From positions 815,826 through 879,825 of the forward strand of contig JADKGY010000029.1 in the NCBI GenBank assembly GCA_016722045.1: 64,000 bases of DNA, read 5' to 3'. The notes beneath the pieces were generated by a model, which ran no database searches, had not been told where the DNA came from, and saw only the letters and a list, made by a program, of their open reading frames with translations. This document shows, in pieces, positions 9,811-19,800 of the stretch; within the stretch, counting starts at the first letter, position 1; the number at the start of each line of letters is the position of its first letter. The position numbers and the translations under genes were made by a program. This DNA comes from Candidatus Opimibacter skivensis (lineage in GTDB: Bacteria > Bacteroidota > Bacteroidia > Chitinophagales > Saprospiraceae).

Positions 9811-12800
9811 TTATTCGATGATCACCATCTTCTTCGTTGCTGTATACTCGTTAGCGTCGAGTCTGTAGTATAGTACTCCTACTGATGGGATCGATTTGCT
9901 GCTTACTGATATTGTGTTATATCCTTTCACAGATTCCTGATCCTTCACGAATAGTACTTTTCCTGTTACATCAAATAGTGTCAGCGTTACCTTGCCTGAT
10001 GTTGGCATATCATAACCAATCACTGTGTTGCCTTTGAATGGATTTGGTTCGTTCTGATACAGCGCGAACTCTGCTCCATGCTCTGCTCCACGGAAAGTCA
10101 ATTTCAGACCCTTGATGTCATCCTGGGTATTGTAAGCCTCTGCTTGTGTTTCTTTCGAATTCAACGCCATCATTGTGCTTAATTTACCCGGAGCTGTTGC
10201 CTGGAATTTAAGTGTGAACAATACATCAGATGCCTTAGCGCTTACACCGCCTGCCTTATTCCAGCTGGCTGTCAACGTACTTCCAAATACACCCATGTTG
10301 TCATCACTCATGTTGATGATTCCTGCCTCTACTCCTCTGAACTCAAGTCCTTGTGTCTGAAGGGTAAACTGGTAGCCTTCGATAGCTGCAAAATCATTTG
10401 AGCTGATCGCTACATCTACCATTTCTCCTGTAGTCACTACTCTGTCATTGGCTACAAAACTTACTACTCCCTTATCACTACGTGGCAATACTTGTTTTGC
10501 ATTTGCCTGTACTGAGTTGTTTACATCTCCGATCTTGATCGCTACAAAATCCTTGTCATATTGATTTGAATTCATGTTCACTACGTCTATCACCTCATCA
10601 AATGGCCATGGATGTGTTGCATCTGCAAACTGGTATGATTTATCCACAAATCTCCAGCTCTTGTTGGCAGGAAGTTCTGTGTAGATACCAAGGATCAGCT
10701 TACGTAATTCTACTAGGTCGATTGCACTTACACTCTGGCTATTGTTTGCATCTGCTGCGATCAGGTCATATGGACTTGTCAGTGGCTCGATACCTAACAA
10801 ATGTTTCTGTATACGTACAAGGTCTAGTGTTGATACTCCATTTCTGTGTGCATCATTGCGATCTGCATTCAATGTGTAGTTATCTGGTATTATGATATTG
10901 CTGAAGTTGTATTTACCATTTTCTACAGTTACGTAGGTTGGGAATACGTGTCCAGGGCTTGTCAATGTTACCGATACCTTCTCTACAGCCTGTACATCTT
11001 CTGTCAGGATCTCTCCTGCCAGTATGCTACCTGATGTATCAGGACAAACGTGTGCATTGTCCGTGATCACGATCGTCGTCGTGCAGAAGTCTTTGTTCCG
11101 CTCACTCCAGCTGATCTGTCCGTTACAATTATCATCCGTTCCTCCGTCTGCTACCCAGATATTCACCGCAAGTTCTACTCCGAATGCAGGTACATTATCA
11201 CATGTGTATGTAAAGCTTGGTGTATAGCTTGTTCCACTGAAACTGTATAACAAGTCTTCCTCTGCTGTACAATCATCAAAGCTTGATGCATTGAAATCTT
11301 TTGCCCAGATTGTTACCTGGCCGCCGATCGGCATCACTACTGTGCTCAATCCGTTGATACATACCGGTGATGGCTGTTTGCAATCTTCCAGTCTGATCAG
11401 ATACTCACAATGGCTCCAGTTACCGCAACCATCCTCTGCACTCCACAATAACTTGTGATAGTCTCCGCAGAATGGACTGTTGTATGGTAAGCCATTATCC
11501 CGTATCGATTTGATCGAATTCGTCCTTGTATCAAAACAAAGATTTGCATTGTGACTTGAATCTGTCGCTACGGATGTCAATGGTTTTACATAGATGAACT
11601 CATCTCCATTGAATGGATACAGTTTCACATCATAGTTCACGATGTCGCTACATGTTTCGTGTACTGTCTGGCACAGGTTCAAATGTACACTGCAGCTTGA
11701 TGATAATGGATTGTTATGACCTAAGAAAGCCTGGTTGTTCGCCGGCAGTGATACGCCATCATCAGCTACGCATAGTGTCACTGGTCCGGTTGGGCAATTC
11801 AGGAACTCTGGTCCTTCGTTGTCGTGTACCTTGATCACCTGTACATAATGCCACAATCCTTCTCCTGTCAATGAATTGTACTGGCACCAGTCTATCACTG
11901 ACCAATGACGCAGAATCTTGAAGCATGCTCCGTCTACAAATTCAAATCGCTGATCTTCATACGCTACACCAATTAAACTGCATGCATCATCGTATACGAT
12001 TGGTTCTCCTGTATCGCCGAGGTCATCAGGACATGATGTCAACAATACATCACATGGCCATACCACATCATCATTGTTATATAAACCACATGTTATGTCT
12101 GTGATAAAGAATGGATCGAAATCTACTACCCAGATTCTCTGTGTACATGTACCTGGTGCGATTCCCTGATTTCCATCACTTGCACTGAATCTACGCTCTA
12201 CCAGTTTCACTGCTCCTGCAGGTGCTCCCGGAGGTAATGCATCTCCACTGCAATCATTCACCACTCTTACTCTTACCTGTAGGTTCACTTCACAGTTGTC
12301 ATCTGCCCATCCGTCTATCCCCCAGAAATGTGGGTGACTTACGTGTGGGTTTCCCGGGTCATTGATGATGATATCCTGACGTACACTTTCGTCATCATTG
12401 TACTGGAATGCATCATACATGTTTCCGAATACAGGACTTAATGGATCTTCATCCAGATTTCCGTTATTGTTTCCGTCTGCATCTACAAATGTGCCTTCCT
12501 GTACATTGAACCAGAAATCGCAGCTTACTGTGATATCAGGTGGGCACTGTACGAATGGGGATATCTTATCCTGTACGATTGCTTCTACCATACAGAAGTT
12601 TCTGTTTCCGGCTGCATCCGTTACTTCAAGTTCAACCATGATCGGGCCTGCTCCTACGTCGCAGCATGCAAATGGCACGCATGGACGTGATACTGTTCCC
12701 TTGTCACGACTGTTTACAGGTGGTATACCACCTGGTATATCATCTACACAGGCTCCGTCTGTTGTCCAGTCGAAATCAATGCAGCTTTCCATTCTGCGTG

Positions 12801-13224
12801 CTCTGAATGTTACAGGGCCGCATGCATCATATGAACCGTCATCAAATACTTTAGCCGGTACCAGGGTGATTCCAAATGGTCCGTCGTTCGTAAGTGATAC
12901 TACTGTATGTTCATCACAAAGTGCTACAGGTACAACATCATCTACCACCGTGATGGTAAAGCTGCATGAGCTATGATTGCCACACTCATCCGTTGCTGTC
13001 CAGGTTACTGTGACAGTACCAACTGGTACTTGATTTAATACGTAGTTGTTTCCAAAGTTTACGATATGGCCACCTGTTGCTGTTAAGGCTAGTGTCCATG
13101 CTGATCCGCATGCATCTGTTACCGTTGGTTTTGGTACGCTCACATTCGCATAGCAATACCAGAAATCTGTTCCTACTGTAAGATCTGATGGGCATGAAAT
13201 AATCGGTGCCTCATCATCAGCCAA
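9811..13224 (-). CDS. giant HYR/P-domain surface protein 2, C-terminal part (separated by a frameshift)
   Basis: This is the downstream part of the gene whose upstream part is 13217-15760. The intact copy reads ...CVQVIKLADDEAPIISC; here an extra base at 13221-13224 turns the end of the upstream frame into KLG-stop. The two other copies read GCAAG and GCCAG at this place on the plus strand and this one reads GCCAAG, as if two alleles had been merged. The frame could restart at the TTG at 13224, but such a product would lack a signal peptide. Content is as in giant 1: HYR-like and Cys-rich modules, RHWSVIDWC, dockerin-like repeat, cohesin-like domain and T9SS type-A sorting domain (last 85 residues). 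One residue difference from the other copies is VEAGIIN where they read VESGIIN. Confidence 0.85.
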   Translation of the reverse strand: MADDEAPIISCPSDLTVGTDFWYCYANVSVPKPTVTDACGSAWTLALTATGGHIVNFGNNYVLNQVPVGTVTVTWTATDECGNHSSCSFTITVVDDVVPVALCDEHTVVSLTNDGPFGITLVPAKVFDDGSYDACGPVTFRARRMESCIDFDWTTDGACVDDIPGGIPPVNSRDKGTVSRPCVPFACCDVGAGPIMVELEVTDAAGNRNFCMVEAIVQDKISPFVQCPPDITVSCDFWFNVQEGTFVDADGNNNGNLDEDPLSPVFGNMYDAFQYNDDESVRQDIIINDPGNPHVSHPHFWGIDGWADDNCEVNLQVRVRVVNDCSGDALPPGAPAGAVKLVERRFSASDGNQGIAPGTCTQRIWVVDFDPFFITDITCGLYNNDDVVWPCDVLLTSCPDDLGDTGEPIVYDDACSLIGVAYEDQRFEFVDGACFKILRHWSVIDWCQYNSLTGEGLWHYVQVIKVHDNEGPEFLNCPTGPVTLCVADDGVSLPANNQAFLGHNNPLSSSCSVHLNLCQTVHETCSDIVNYDVKLYPFNGDEFIYVKPLTSVATDSSHNANLCFDTRTNSIKSIRDNGLPYNSPFCGDYHKLLWSAEDGCGNWSHCEYLIRLEDCKQPSPVCINGLSTVVMPIGGQVTIWAKDFNASSFDDCTAEEDLLYSFSGTSYTPSFTYTCDNVPAFGVELAVNIWVADGGTDDNCNGQISWSERNKDFCTTTIVITDNAHVCPDTSGSILAGEILTEDVQAVEKVSVTLTSPGHVFPTYVTVENGKYNFSNIIIPDNYTLNADRNDAHRNGVSTLDLVRIQKHLLGIEPLTSPYDLIAADANNSQSVSAIDLVELRKLILGIYTELPANKSWRFVDKSYQFADATHPWPFDEVIDVVNMNSNQYDKDFVAIKIGDVNNSVQANAKQVLPRSDKGVVSFVANDRVVTTGEMVDVAISSNDFAAIEGYQFTLQTQGLEFRGVEAGIINMSDDNMGVFGSTLTASWNKAGGVSAKASDVLFTLKFQATAPGKLSTMMALNSKETQAEAYNTQDDIKGLKLTFRGAEHGAEFALYQNEPNPFKGNTVIGYDMPTSGKVTLTLFDVTGKVLFVKDQESVKGYNTISVSSKSIPSVGVLYYRLDANEYTATKKMVIIE

Positions 13225-15760
13225 GTTTGATCACCTGTACACACTCCAGTGTTGTCTGTGTACACCAGTCAAGTATTGTCCATGTACGTACGATCTTAAC
13301 CCCGTTTCCGCAATCATTTAATGTATGATCCCAGAAGCCTACGAAGATGTTACATACATTGTTATCATCTGTTATCGGTGTACCATTTACCGAAGGCCAG
13401 CCTGTATTTGATGGATCTGTTGATTCTCCACAATGACCTACATAAGCCGCTGGACAATCTACACTATCAAGTACCAATGGAAGAACTGTAATAACCTGAT
13501 CACAAGCCGCTGTGTTTCCACTTTGGTCTGTGGCAACCCAATGACGTGTTATTAATAACCCTTCACATGGATCTCCTGATTCTGTATCTGTATACGTTAA
13601 ATCAACATCACCGCAATTGTCTGCTGGATCAAGCTGTGGTAAGTTAACATTGATAAATACACCTACTGCACGAATGTGTCCATCGTCTCCTGCTGCGTTG
13701 TCTGATATTTTTACTTTCCAGATTCCGCTTGCATCCAGTCCATTGAAATTGAATAAAAGCGGTGTTGAAACACCAGCAACAAGTGGCTGAAGTCTTGCAT
13801 TATCACCTGCATTCAATTGAAGACATAATGTAATGACCTGACCTGCATCATCTAAGACACAATTGATAGGCCAATCTTGTCCTACACATCCTCCAATCGT
13901 AAAGATTGATTTTGTAAGACCGGATGGTGATGTTAACTCAACATTCAAGTCGGGTAACCAGGTGTGGTCGTCTATCTTGATCCGTACATCCACATCAAGT
14001 ACAGGAGTTCCTGTAGGCAGATAACTAAAATCAAAATTGTATGTGAATGAATTTGTTTCTACTAAATCATTTAATCCTGTATACAGGATATTCTGATACC
14101 CTATGAGTTCTGGAGCAGGTACTGTTGGAAGAGCTTCTCCGCACAGTACTGTTATATTACGACACTCAATTGTAGGTGGCAGTTTGTCCTCTACACTGAT
14201 TGTTCCCCAACAGCTGTTGCCTGTCTCTGGATCAAAAACCGTAACCGTCAATGTCTGGCCAACAGCTGAACTGTTGATCGTTACTCCACCCTGGCCTGAG
14301 CCAAAACCCTGAATGCTGACCAGGTAGTCATCATAACATCCATACACATCTCCTTCAAGGATCATGCTGGTTGAAACGAATGCCTCACATTCATCATTCA
14401 CAGATACCTGTACATTATCATTACAAGCAAGAGTTGTCGATGGACTTGGAAACTCGTTAACAGTGATATTGAAACAACATGAAGTTGTTACAGGTGCTCC
14501 TGCAGCATTATTAGCAGTTACAGAATAACAATTCTGTGTTGTACCAATAGGGAATGCAGATCCACTTGGCAATCCTGAAGTAAGAACAGGTAAAGCCGGG
14601 AGTATTGATGAAACAACAAAATTCGAAATATTGACTGTACATGGGCCAAAACCACCATCAAGTGTGAAAGCAGAAAGAGCCAAACGTCCATTAGCTGGCA
14701 CTGATACCATAACAGTACCATTTTGGTTTGTTGCACCATTGATATTCGTAATTCTTGTCCAAAGACCTTCTTGATTTCCAAAATTTGTATTTGCAAAATT
14801 CTGGGCATTGGTACCAAGCAACATCTCGAAGCGATCAAAAAACGGACCATCATTAGTTGTATATGTCCAGTTAAATGACACATTCTGAGAAGCACCGGTA
14901 TTATTTGTCCATTCAACACCATTGAAGAAAAAGATGTTTGGACCTGGAGAAAATCCAAAGTCTGCATCTTTCAACTGCAACGTAGTATTGGTAGGGCTAT
15001 TAAATGTAATAGCATATGCATTTGTGAATGGTGTCGGTGGATTTGTGAAAATACCCGCATCATACTGGTAGTAGTTAATAGCTGAAGGAGCATACGCACC
15101 TTGAAAACCAGTTACTGAACCGCCAATTAAACAATTTCCTGTAGTGGGTACAGTATAGCTAAGTATAGCTGCACAAGCACCAGGATCAAGTGTAACTGTT
15201 AAGTTGGCCGGACAAACTAAAGCACATGGCACAAATGGTATTACCATTGCGTATGTGATAGGAATATTCGTAACCTGAGGATCAGTCAGCGGTGGAGGCC
15301 ATCCATCACCTTCTGATGTAAATGTTGCTACCAATGGACCAGTCTGACCTGCAGGAACGGCAACTGTAATACTAAAGTTAAATGTCCCTGTAGAGAAAGC
15401 ACCACAACCTGATGGGTGACCTGGCGTAATCCATTGAATTGTATTCGTAACAAAGGACTGGTTTCCCTGACCACCTCCGCAAAAATTATATGGAGAAGGA
15501 CCGGTTGCTGAAACCACATTAACACCAGCAGGATATGCGAATTTGATATTATCTACATATTCAACAGTACCATTAGTTGTAACAGCTACGGAATATGTGA
15601 ATGTATTATTTACCCCAGGAGTATACATAGTCTGAGGGCTGGTGCAAGTTACTGTGTAACTAGCCAAAGCACTCGTAATACTGCCTAAAAGCAGCAAACA
15701 TGCAAGCCAAAAATTCCGGGCTTGTCCGTTTGATAAAATAGTAAAATTTTTCTTTTTCAT
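13217..15760 (-). CDS. giant HYR/P-domain surface protein 2, N-terminal part
   Basis: I prefer the ATG at 15760, which begins the signal peptide MKKKNFTILSNG...ALAS and has the ATCTCATGA context of the other cassette genes. An upstream in-frame ATG at 15820 overlaps the stop of the small gene (TGATG) and would add 20 polar residues before the signal peptide. The mature head (about 150 residues after the signal peptide, ending near FVPCALVC) differs completely from that of giant 3. After it the two are nearly identical: HYR-like CPANLTVTLDPGAC, a Gly/Asn/Thr-rich beta region, the DVYGCYDDY module, and a P-like domain (DLNVELTSPSG to AAGDDGHIR) in which a stretch of about 35 residues differs among all three giants. 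The frame ends at 13217 because of the extra base described for 9811-13224. The full gene would encode about 1980 residues. Confidence 0.87.
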   Translation of the reverse strand: MKKKNFTILSNGQARNFWLACLLLLGSITSALASYTVTCTSPQTMYTPGVNNTFTYSVAVTTNGTVEYVDNIKFAYPAGVNVVSATGPSPYNFCGGGQGNQSFVTNTIQWITPGHPSGCGAFSTGTFNFSITVAVPAGQTGPLVATFTSEGDGWPPPLTDPQVTNIPITYAMVIPFVPCALVCPANLTVTLDPGACAAILSYTVPTTGNCLIGGSVTGFQGAYAPSAINYYQYDAGIFTNPPTPFTNAYAITFNSPTNTTLQLKDADFGFSPGPNIFFFNGVEWTNNTGASQNVSFNWTYTTNDGPFFDRFEMLLGTNAQNFANTNFGNQEGLWTRITNINGATNQNGTVMVSVPANGRLALSAFTLDGGFGPCTVNISNFVVSSILPALPVLTSGLPSGSAFPIGTTQNCYSVTANNAAGAPVTTSCCFNITVNEFPSPSTTLACNDNVQVSVNDECEAFVSTSMILEGDVYGCYDDYLVSIQGFGSGQGGVTINSSAVGQTLTVTVFDPETGNSCWGTISVEDKLPPTIECRNITVLCGEALPTVPAPELIGYQNILYTGLNDLVETNSFTYNFDFSYLPTGTPVLDVDVRIKIDDHTWLPDLNVELTSPSGLTKSIFTIGGCVGQDWPINCVLDDAGQVITLCLQLNAGDNARLQPLVAGVSTPLLFNFNGLDASGIWKVKISDNAAGDDGHIRAVGVFINVNLPQLDPADNCGDVDLTYTDTESGDPCEGLLITRHWVATDQSGNTAACDQVITVLPLVLDSVDCPAAYVGHCGESTDPSNTGWPSVNGTPITDDNNVCNIFVGFWDHTLNDCGNGVKIVRTWTILDWCTQTTLECVQVIKLG

Positions 15761-15819
15761 GAGATTACAATTGAGGATATAAATCGAGATTGGTTTCTTT
15801 TGATATGTCTTTAGCTGCA

Positions 15820-16257
15820 TCAGTTTGTAATCAATGCCATTAGATTAGCACGAGAGGTATTAATCGTCGCAATCCTTGATTGAGGCTGACCCTGTGTATT
15901 TACGATAGCATCGAGATCTATTACTCCCTGAGCAACTTCTCCGGCAGTTTTAGCTTTTTCAATGAACAATGAGTAATAAGCCAATTCGAAAGTCTTTAAT
16001 TGCGAATTGCTTGTCTGAGCAGGAGTCATCGAGCCAGTTGTGGATTGTCCACTTCCATTGGAGCTCTTAGCCACAACTGCTTTTACACCACCCTCTGACC
16101 GAAGAAGGTCAATGGCATTCGTTACAGCAGTAACGGCCTCGTTAAGAGGCTTGTAATTTTGAGCTTGTGCCTTTGTAAGACCTATGCTCAGAAGCACAAG
16201 CATTATAGGGAGCACTTTTACCCAAAAGGATGATAACTGAGAAAATGTACTTTTCAT
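15820..16257 (-). CDS. small secreted helical protein 2, cassette partner of giant 2
   Basis: 145 residues with a signal peptide ending KAQAQ (about 33 residues). The mature part is helical, with a Ser/Gly/Thr-rich linker (SSNGSGQSTTGSMTP) near residues 67-81 and then an YYSLFIEKAKTAGEVAQG helix. It differs from the copy at 28092-28529 at only about ten positions, and more distantly matches 8760-9176. Its TGA shares a base with an upstream ATG of the giant gene, and the signal-peptide ATG lies 60 bp further on, so the two genes are surely co-transcribed and possibly translationally coupled. No named family is recognised. Confidence 0.82.
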   Translation of the reverse strand: MKSTFSQLSSFWVKVLPIMLVLLSIGLTKAQAQNYKPLNEAVTAVTNAIDLLRSEGGVKAVVAKSSNGSGQSTTGSMTPAQTSNSQLKTFELAYYSLFIEKAKTAGEVAQGVIDLDAIVNTQGQPQSRIATINTSRANLMALITN

Positions 16258-16874
16258 GAGATGGTATTTGTGTTTATAATGAAATTAAAGTTTTACACCT
16301 AAGCTTCTCTTTCTCTCCCTTATAAACACTTCCATAGTTCCCTGAGTAGGAAATCATGAAATAAATCCAACACTTCCATATGTTGGTCATTCATCAGGTT
16401 GAGATCCATATTAAAAAATAATAATATGGCAATCATCAATAGGTTCTGTGGCAAAATTAATTATTTAGCCGGCAATTGTCTTTCCTATAAAGGAAAATTC
16501 AATAAAAGAAGGCAACATATGTGCCAAATAATATTGATCGTCTCATATTAAATATTTATCTAACTTGTAGAGTCTTAATTTTGAGGAATAAACGATCAGT
16601 CACGAGTCAATGTCGATCAATTTTTATTTTTATTTTTTCAAAAAAAATTATTGGAATGACCACATCAGGCATATAAAAACATGGCGGAACAAAATTTTTA
16701 CTCAACCGGACAAATATCTCTTCCCTGCTTTTCACGATCATTCAAAAGCCATTTATGTAGTAGCCAAATTATTAAAATACTGTGGCCATCGCATATAATG
16801 AAAGAATATACTCGATTTTACATATACAAGTTCAGTTACCTGTTTTCATGATTAAAGGCATCCTGGTTGCCTAG
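16258..16874. other. promoter and leader region of cassette 2; end of FG-GAP gene
   Basis: No gene is seen. From the small gene outward it contains a hairpin (CCAACA/TGTTGG, about 16361-16380) followed by CATTCATCAGGTTGAGA (16387-16403), the string CAATAGGTTCT (about 16438-16448, also present upstream of cassette 3) and a sigma-54-like promoter at 16511-16527. The remainder up to the stop of the next gene is AT-rich and unassigned. Confidence 0.55.
16511..16527 (-). promoter_or_regulatory. sigma-54-like promoter of cassette 2
   Basis: Read on the minus strand: TTGGCAC-ATATG-TTGCC. The -24 element, the spacing and the -12 TTGC match the sigma-54 consensus (TGGCAC-N5-TTGC). The start codon of small gene 2 is about 250 bp downstream. 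An equivalent element with one -12 mismatch lies in a similar place before cassette 3. No enhancer-binding activator gene is seen in the window. Confidence 0.5.
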
Positions 16875-19800
16875 CTATTTTTTTAAACCAAATAAACTAC
16901 ACCTATCATTATTCCTCACAACAAATAAACTAATTCCAGAAGATGATTTCAGGGGAAGTATACTTTTAACATTTCCAGGAATACAAAAGCCGCTATCGGC
17001 AGGGCCGACTAATTGGAATTGGCCTTTTCCATCGCCAATTAAAATAGAACCTACAGAAGCATCATAGCGTCCAAACTGAGCGTCAGTGCCATAAAAATTT
17101 CCACCGACTACCAGATCCATGACTCCGTCATGGTTAATATCCAATGCATTGATAGCGCGCATAGCTGATATTTGGGTGTACATCGGCAGCGACTGACCAA
17201 TAAAGCGTTTACCCTCCTGATTGATGAAAAGAGTGTGTGTAAACGTATTTGCATTTAAAGTTTTAACATCTTTTAGCTGGCTTGGGGTAAAAATATCTTC
17301 AATTGTTGCATTGGCGTATGTATGATATCGGGTGAATCTCTTTTTAAGGATGATCATTTGATCTAACATCCTATCCCTGTATTGTAATGGAAAGCTCGAA
17401 TCTCCGTTAAAATAGCAAAGCACTGGATCCGTCGTGCCATTATTGTCAAAATCTTTATAAAACATGGTAGCTGGCTTCTCTTTTGTGGCTTGAATATGCG
17501 AGTTTAATCCAAGGTTACCGGCAACGATATCCGGGAAACCATCACCATTGATATCCGTGATTTCAAGAGTGTACCACCATCCTGTTAAATCCGAAATACC
17601 GAATTCAGTGGTAACATTGACATATTTATGATCTATTTTCCTAAAAATAGTCACTGGCATCCATTCTCCGGTCAAGATCAATTCCTGCGTGCCATCTTTA
17701 TCCAAATCGGCAAATTGTGCATCAGTAAGCATTCCGATATTTATCAATCCTTCCGACCAGTCGGCAGTTACATTTGTAAACTTTCCATTATCATTTCGTA
17801 AAAGGCTACTTTCCGGCGGCAATGGATATCTGCCTGGACTCACCCGTGCGCCTATAAATAAATCCAGATCCCCATCGTCATCAAGGTCAGCGACAGCCAC
17901 ACATCCTCCACTGGAAAACTGTTCGGGTAAACCATCTACTGATTTAGAAAAATCCCCCTTACCATTATTAATGTATAGCCTGCTTTGGTATAATTTATTA
18001 TTCATCGGCTGCTCATTTCCGCCACTGATGACGATCAGGTCTTTTGAACCATTACCATCGGCATCGAAAAAGAGTGCAGCAATATCTTCATACAAAGAAT
18101 CCTTCTTGAAGATGCTTGTTTGGGCTAATTCAAATCCACCTTCTTTTTTTTGAAGTAACAGTTTTCCTGCAAAACCTGCGGCTCCTCCAAGATAGACATC
18201 ATCAAGTCCATCTCCGTTCACATCCCCGGCCGCAGATGCCGGACCTTCTTCCGAGTATTTTTGATGTAAAAGGGGTTCGCGTTTGAAATCGATAAAATCA
18301 TTTTCCTTATGTATAGCTTCAGGGGGAAGCTTTACAGAAATATCCTCGAAAAATAATTTTTGTTCCGGTGCGGGTTTATATTTTTTTCCGGATACATTCC
18401 TGGTTATGTGAAGCACCTTATTGATTTCCGGATTCTCAATAACTTGTATACTTCTATCGGGCCAAATGATCTCTGCAGAAGCGACCGAATCAGTTTTACC
18501 AATGCCAAAATGCACAACTGGCTCCACGCTAGAGAAAAATCCTCGGGTAGGATAATAAACCTGATCCTGAAATTTTCCATCGGTCGTATATATACGTATG
18601 CGGGTACCATACGCTGTTTTACCCTTATCATTTGTAAGAACAAATCGTATAAAATTGTTGGCTCGCGACGATTTTCCTTCATTCTTCAATACAAATGCAG
18701 GTTCATCAATATTATTGACAATAATGTCGAGATAACCATCATTATCCAAATCTGCATATGCGGCACCGTTTGAAAATGCCGGTGTACCGCTATTCCATGT
18801 CTTTGACTCATCACTGAAATACATACCACCTTTGTTTCTGAATAAATAGGATTGAAGTTTTACACTAGGCATTTGTTCAACCCATTTCACCATACTCACT
18901 TTCTTGGCGGCATATTCTTTACGCAAAGAATCCACGGCATACCTCGCATAGTCCATGTTTGTCACGTCCCTTTTATATCCATTTGATACAAATAGATCTT
19001 TCCAACCATCATTGTCATAATCGGCAAATAATGCACTCCAACTCCAATCAGTGGCTGCCGTATTTGCCATATATGCAATATCGCTAAAAGTCCCGTTCCC
19101 ATTATTTAGCTGTAGGCAATTCTCCACATATTGTGCTTCCAAACCTAACTTGATCATTTGATCAAATTTGTCATAATTTTGAATCATCATCAACATGTTT
19201 TGTCTATAATGATCTCGTGGTAGCATATCGAGCGTAATCAGATCCAGATATCCATCATTATTAATATCGGCAAAATCGGAACCCATGGAAGAGAGTGAAG
19301 AATGCCTGAAAAAGTCTGAGAAACTTTCGGTAAAAGTCTTATCTCCGTTATTAATGTATAGAAAATCGGGCTTTATGTAATCATTACAGACGTAAATATC
19401 TGGCCTTAGATCATTATTAAAATCACCTATAACAGCACTTAGGCCAAAGGCTGAATTCTCAACACCGGCTTTGTGGGTAATGTCAGTAAAATGTTTGCCT
19501 GTATTTTCATAAAGTCTGCCACTGATATAATTGAAATCCTCCGTTTTCCTCATTTCAATTTGGCCTTTACCATTGTATTCTACTTTAAGATTACTTGCTT
19601 CAGAAAGATCCCAGGGGTGATTTACAAGATAGAGGTCGAGGTCGCCATCAGCATCCATATCAAAGAAGTAAGCCTGAGAGGAATAACTCGCATCAGCAAG
19701 ACCATACTCCTCTGCTCTATCTGTAAACGTCAAATCTCCATTGTTGACATATAATATATTCTTACGGTATTTTGGATCACTCACCATTGATTTACACATA

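Larger units (their letters stand above)
9711..16257 (-). repeat. cassette 2: 6.5-kb duplicated unit (terminator + giant gene + small gene)
   Basis: This unit is duplicated at 21982-28529. Near-identity starts abruptly at the string AACGGGTGCTCAATAAAAAG before the terminator and runs through the giant gene to 15240. It then breaks for about 488 bp (15241-15728) and resumes through the signal-peptide start and the small gene. Confidence 0.88.

Noticed and set aside
12986..13195. 69-residue minus-strand frame, also at 5593-5802 and 25262-25471
   Set aside because: It lies in an alternative frame inside the giant gene and is repeated only through the triplication.
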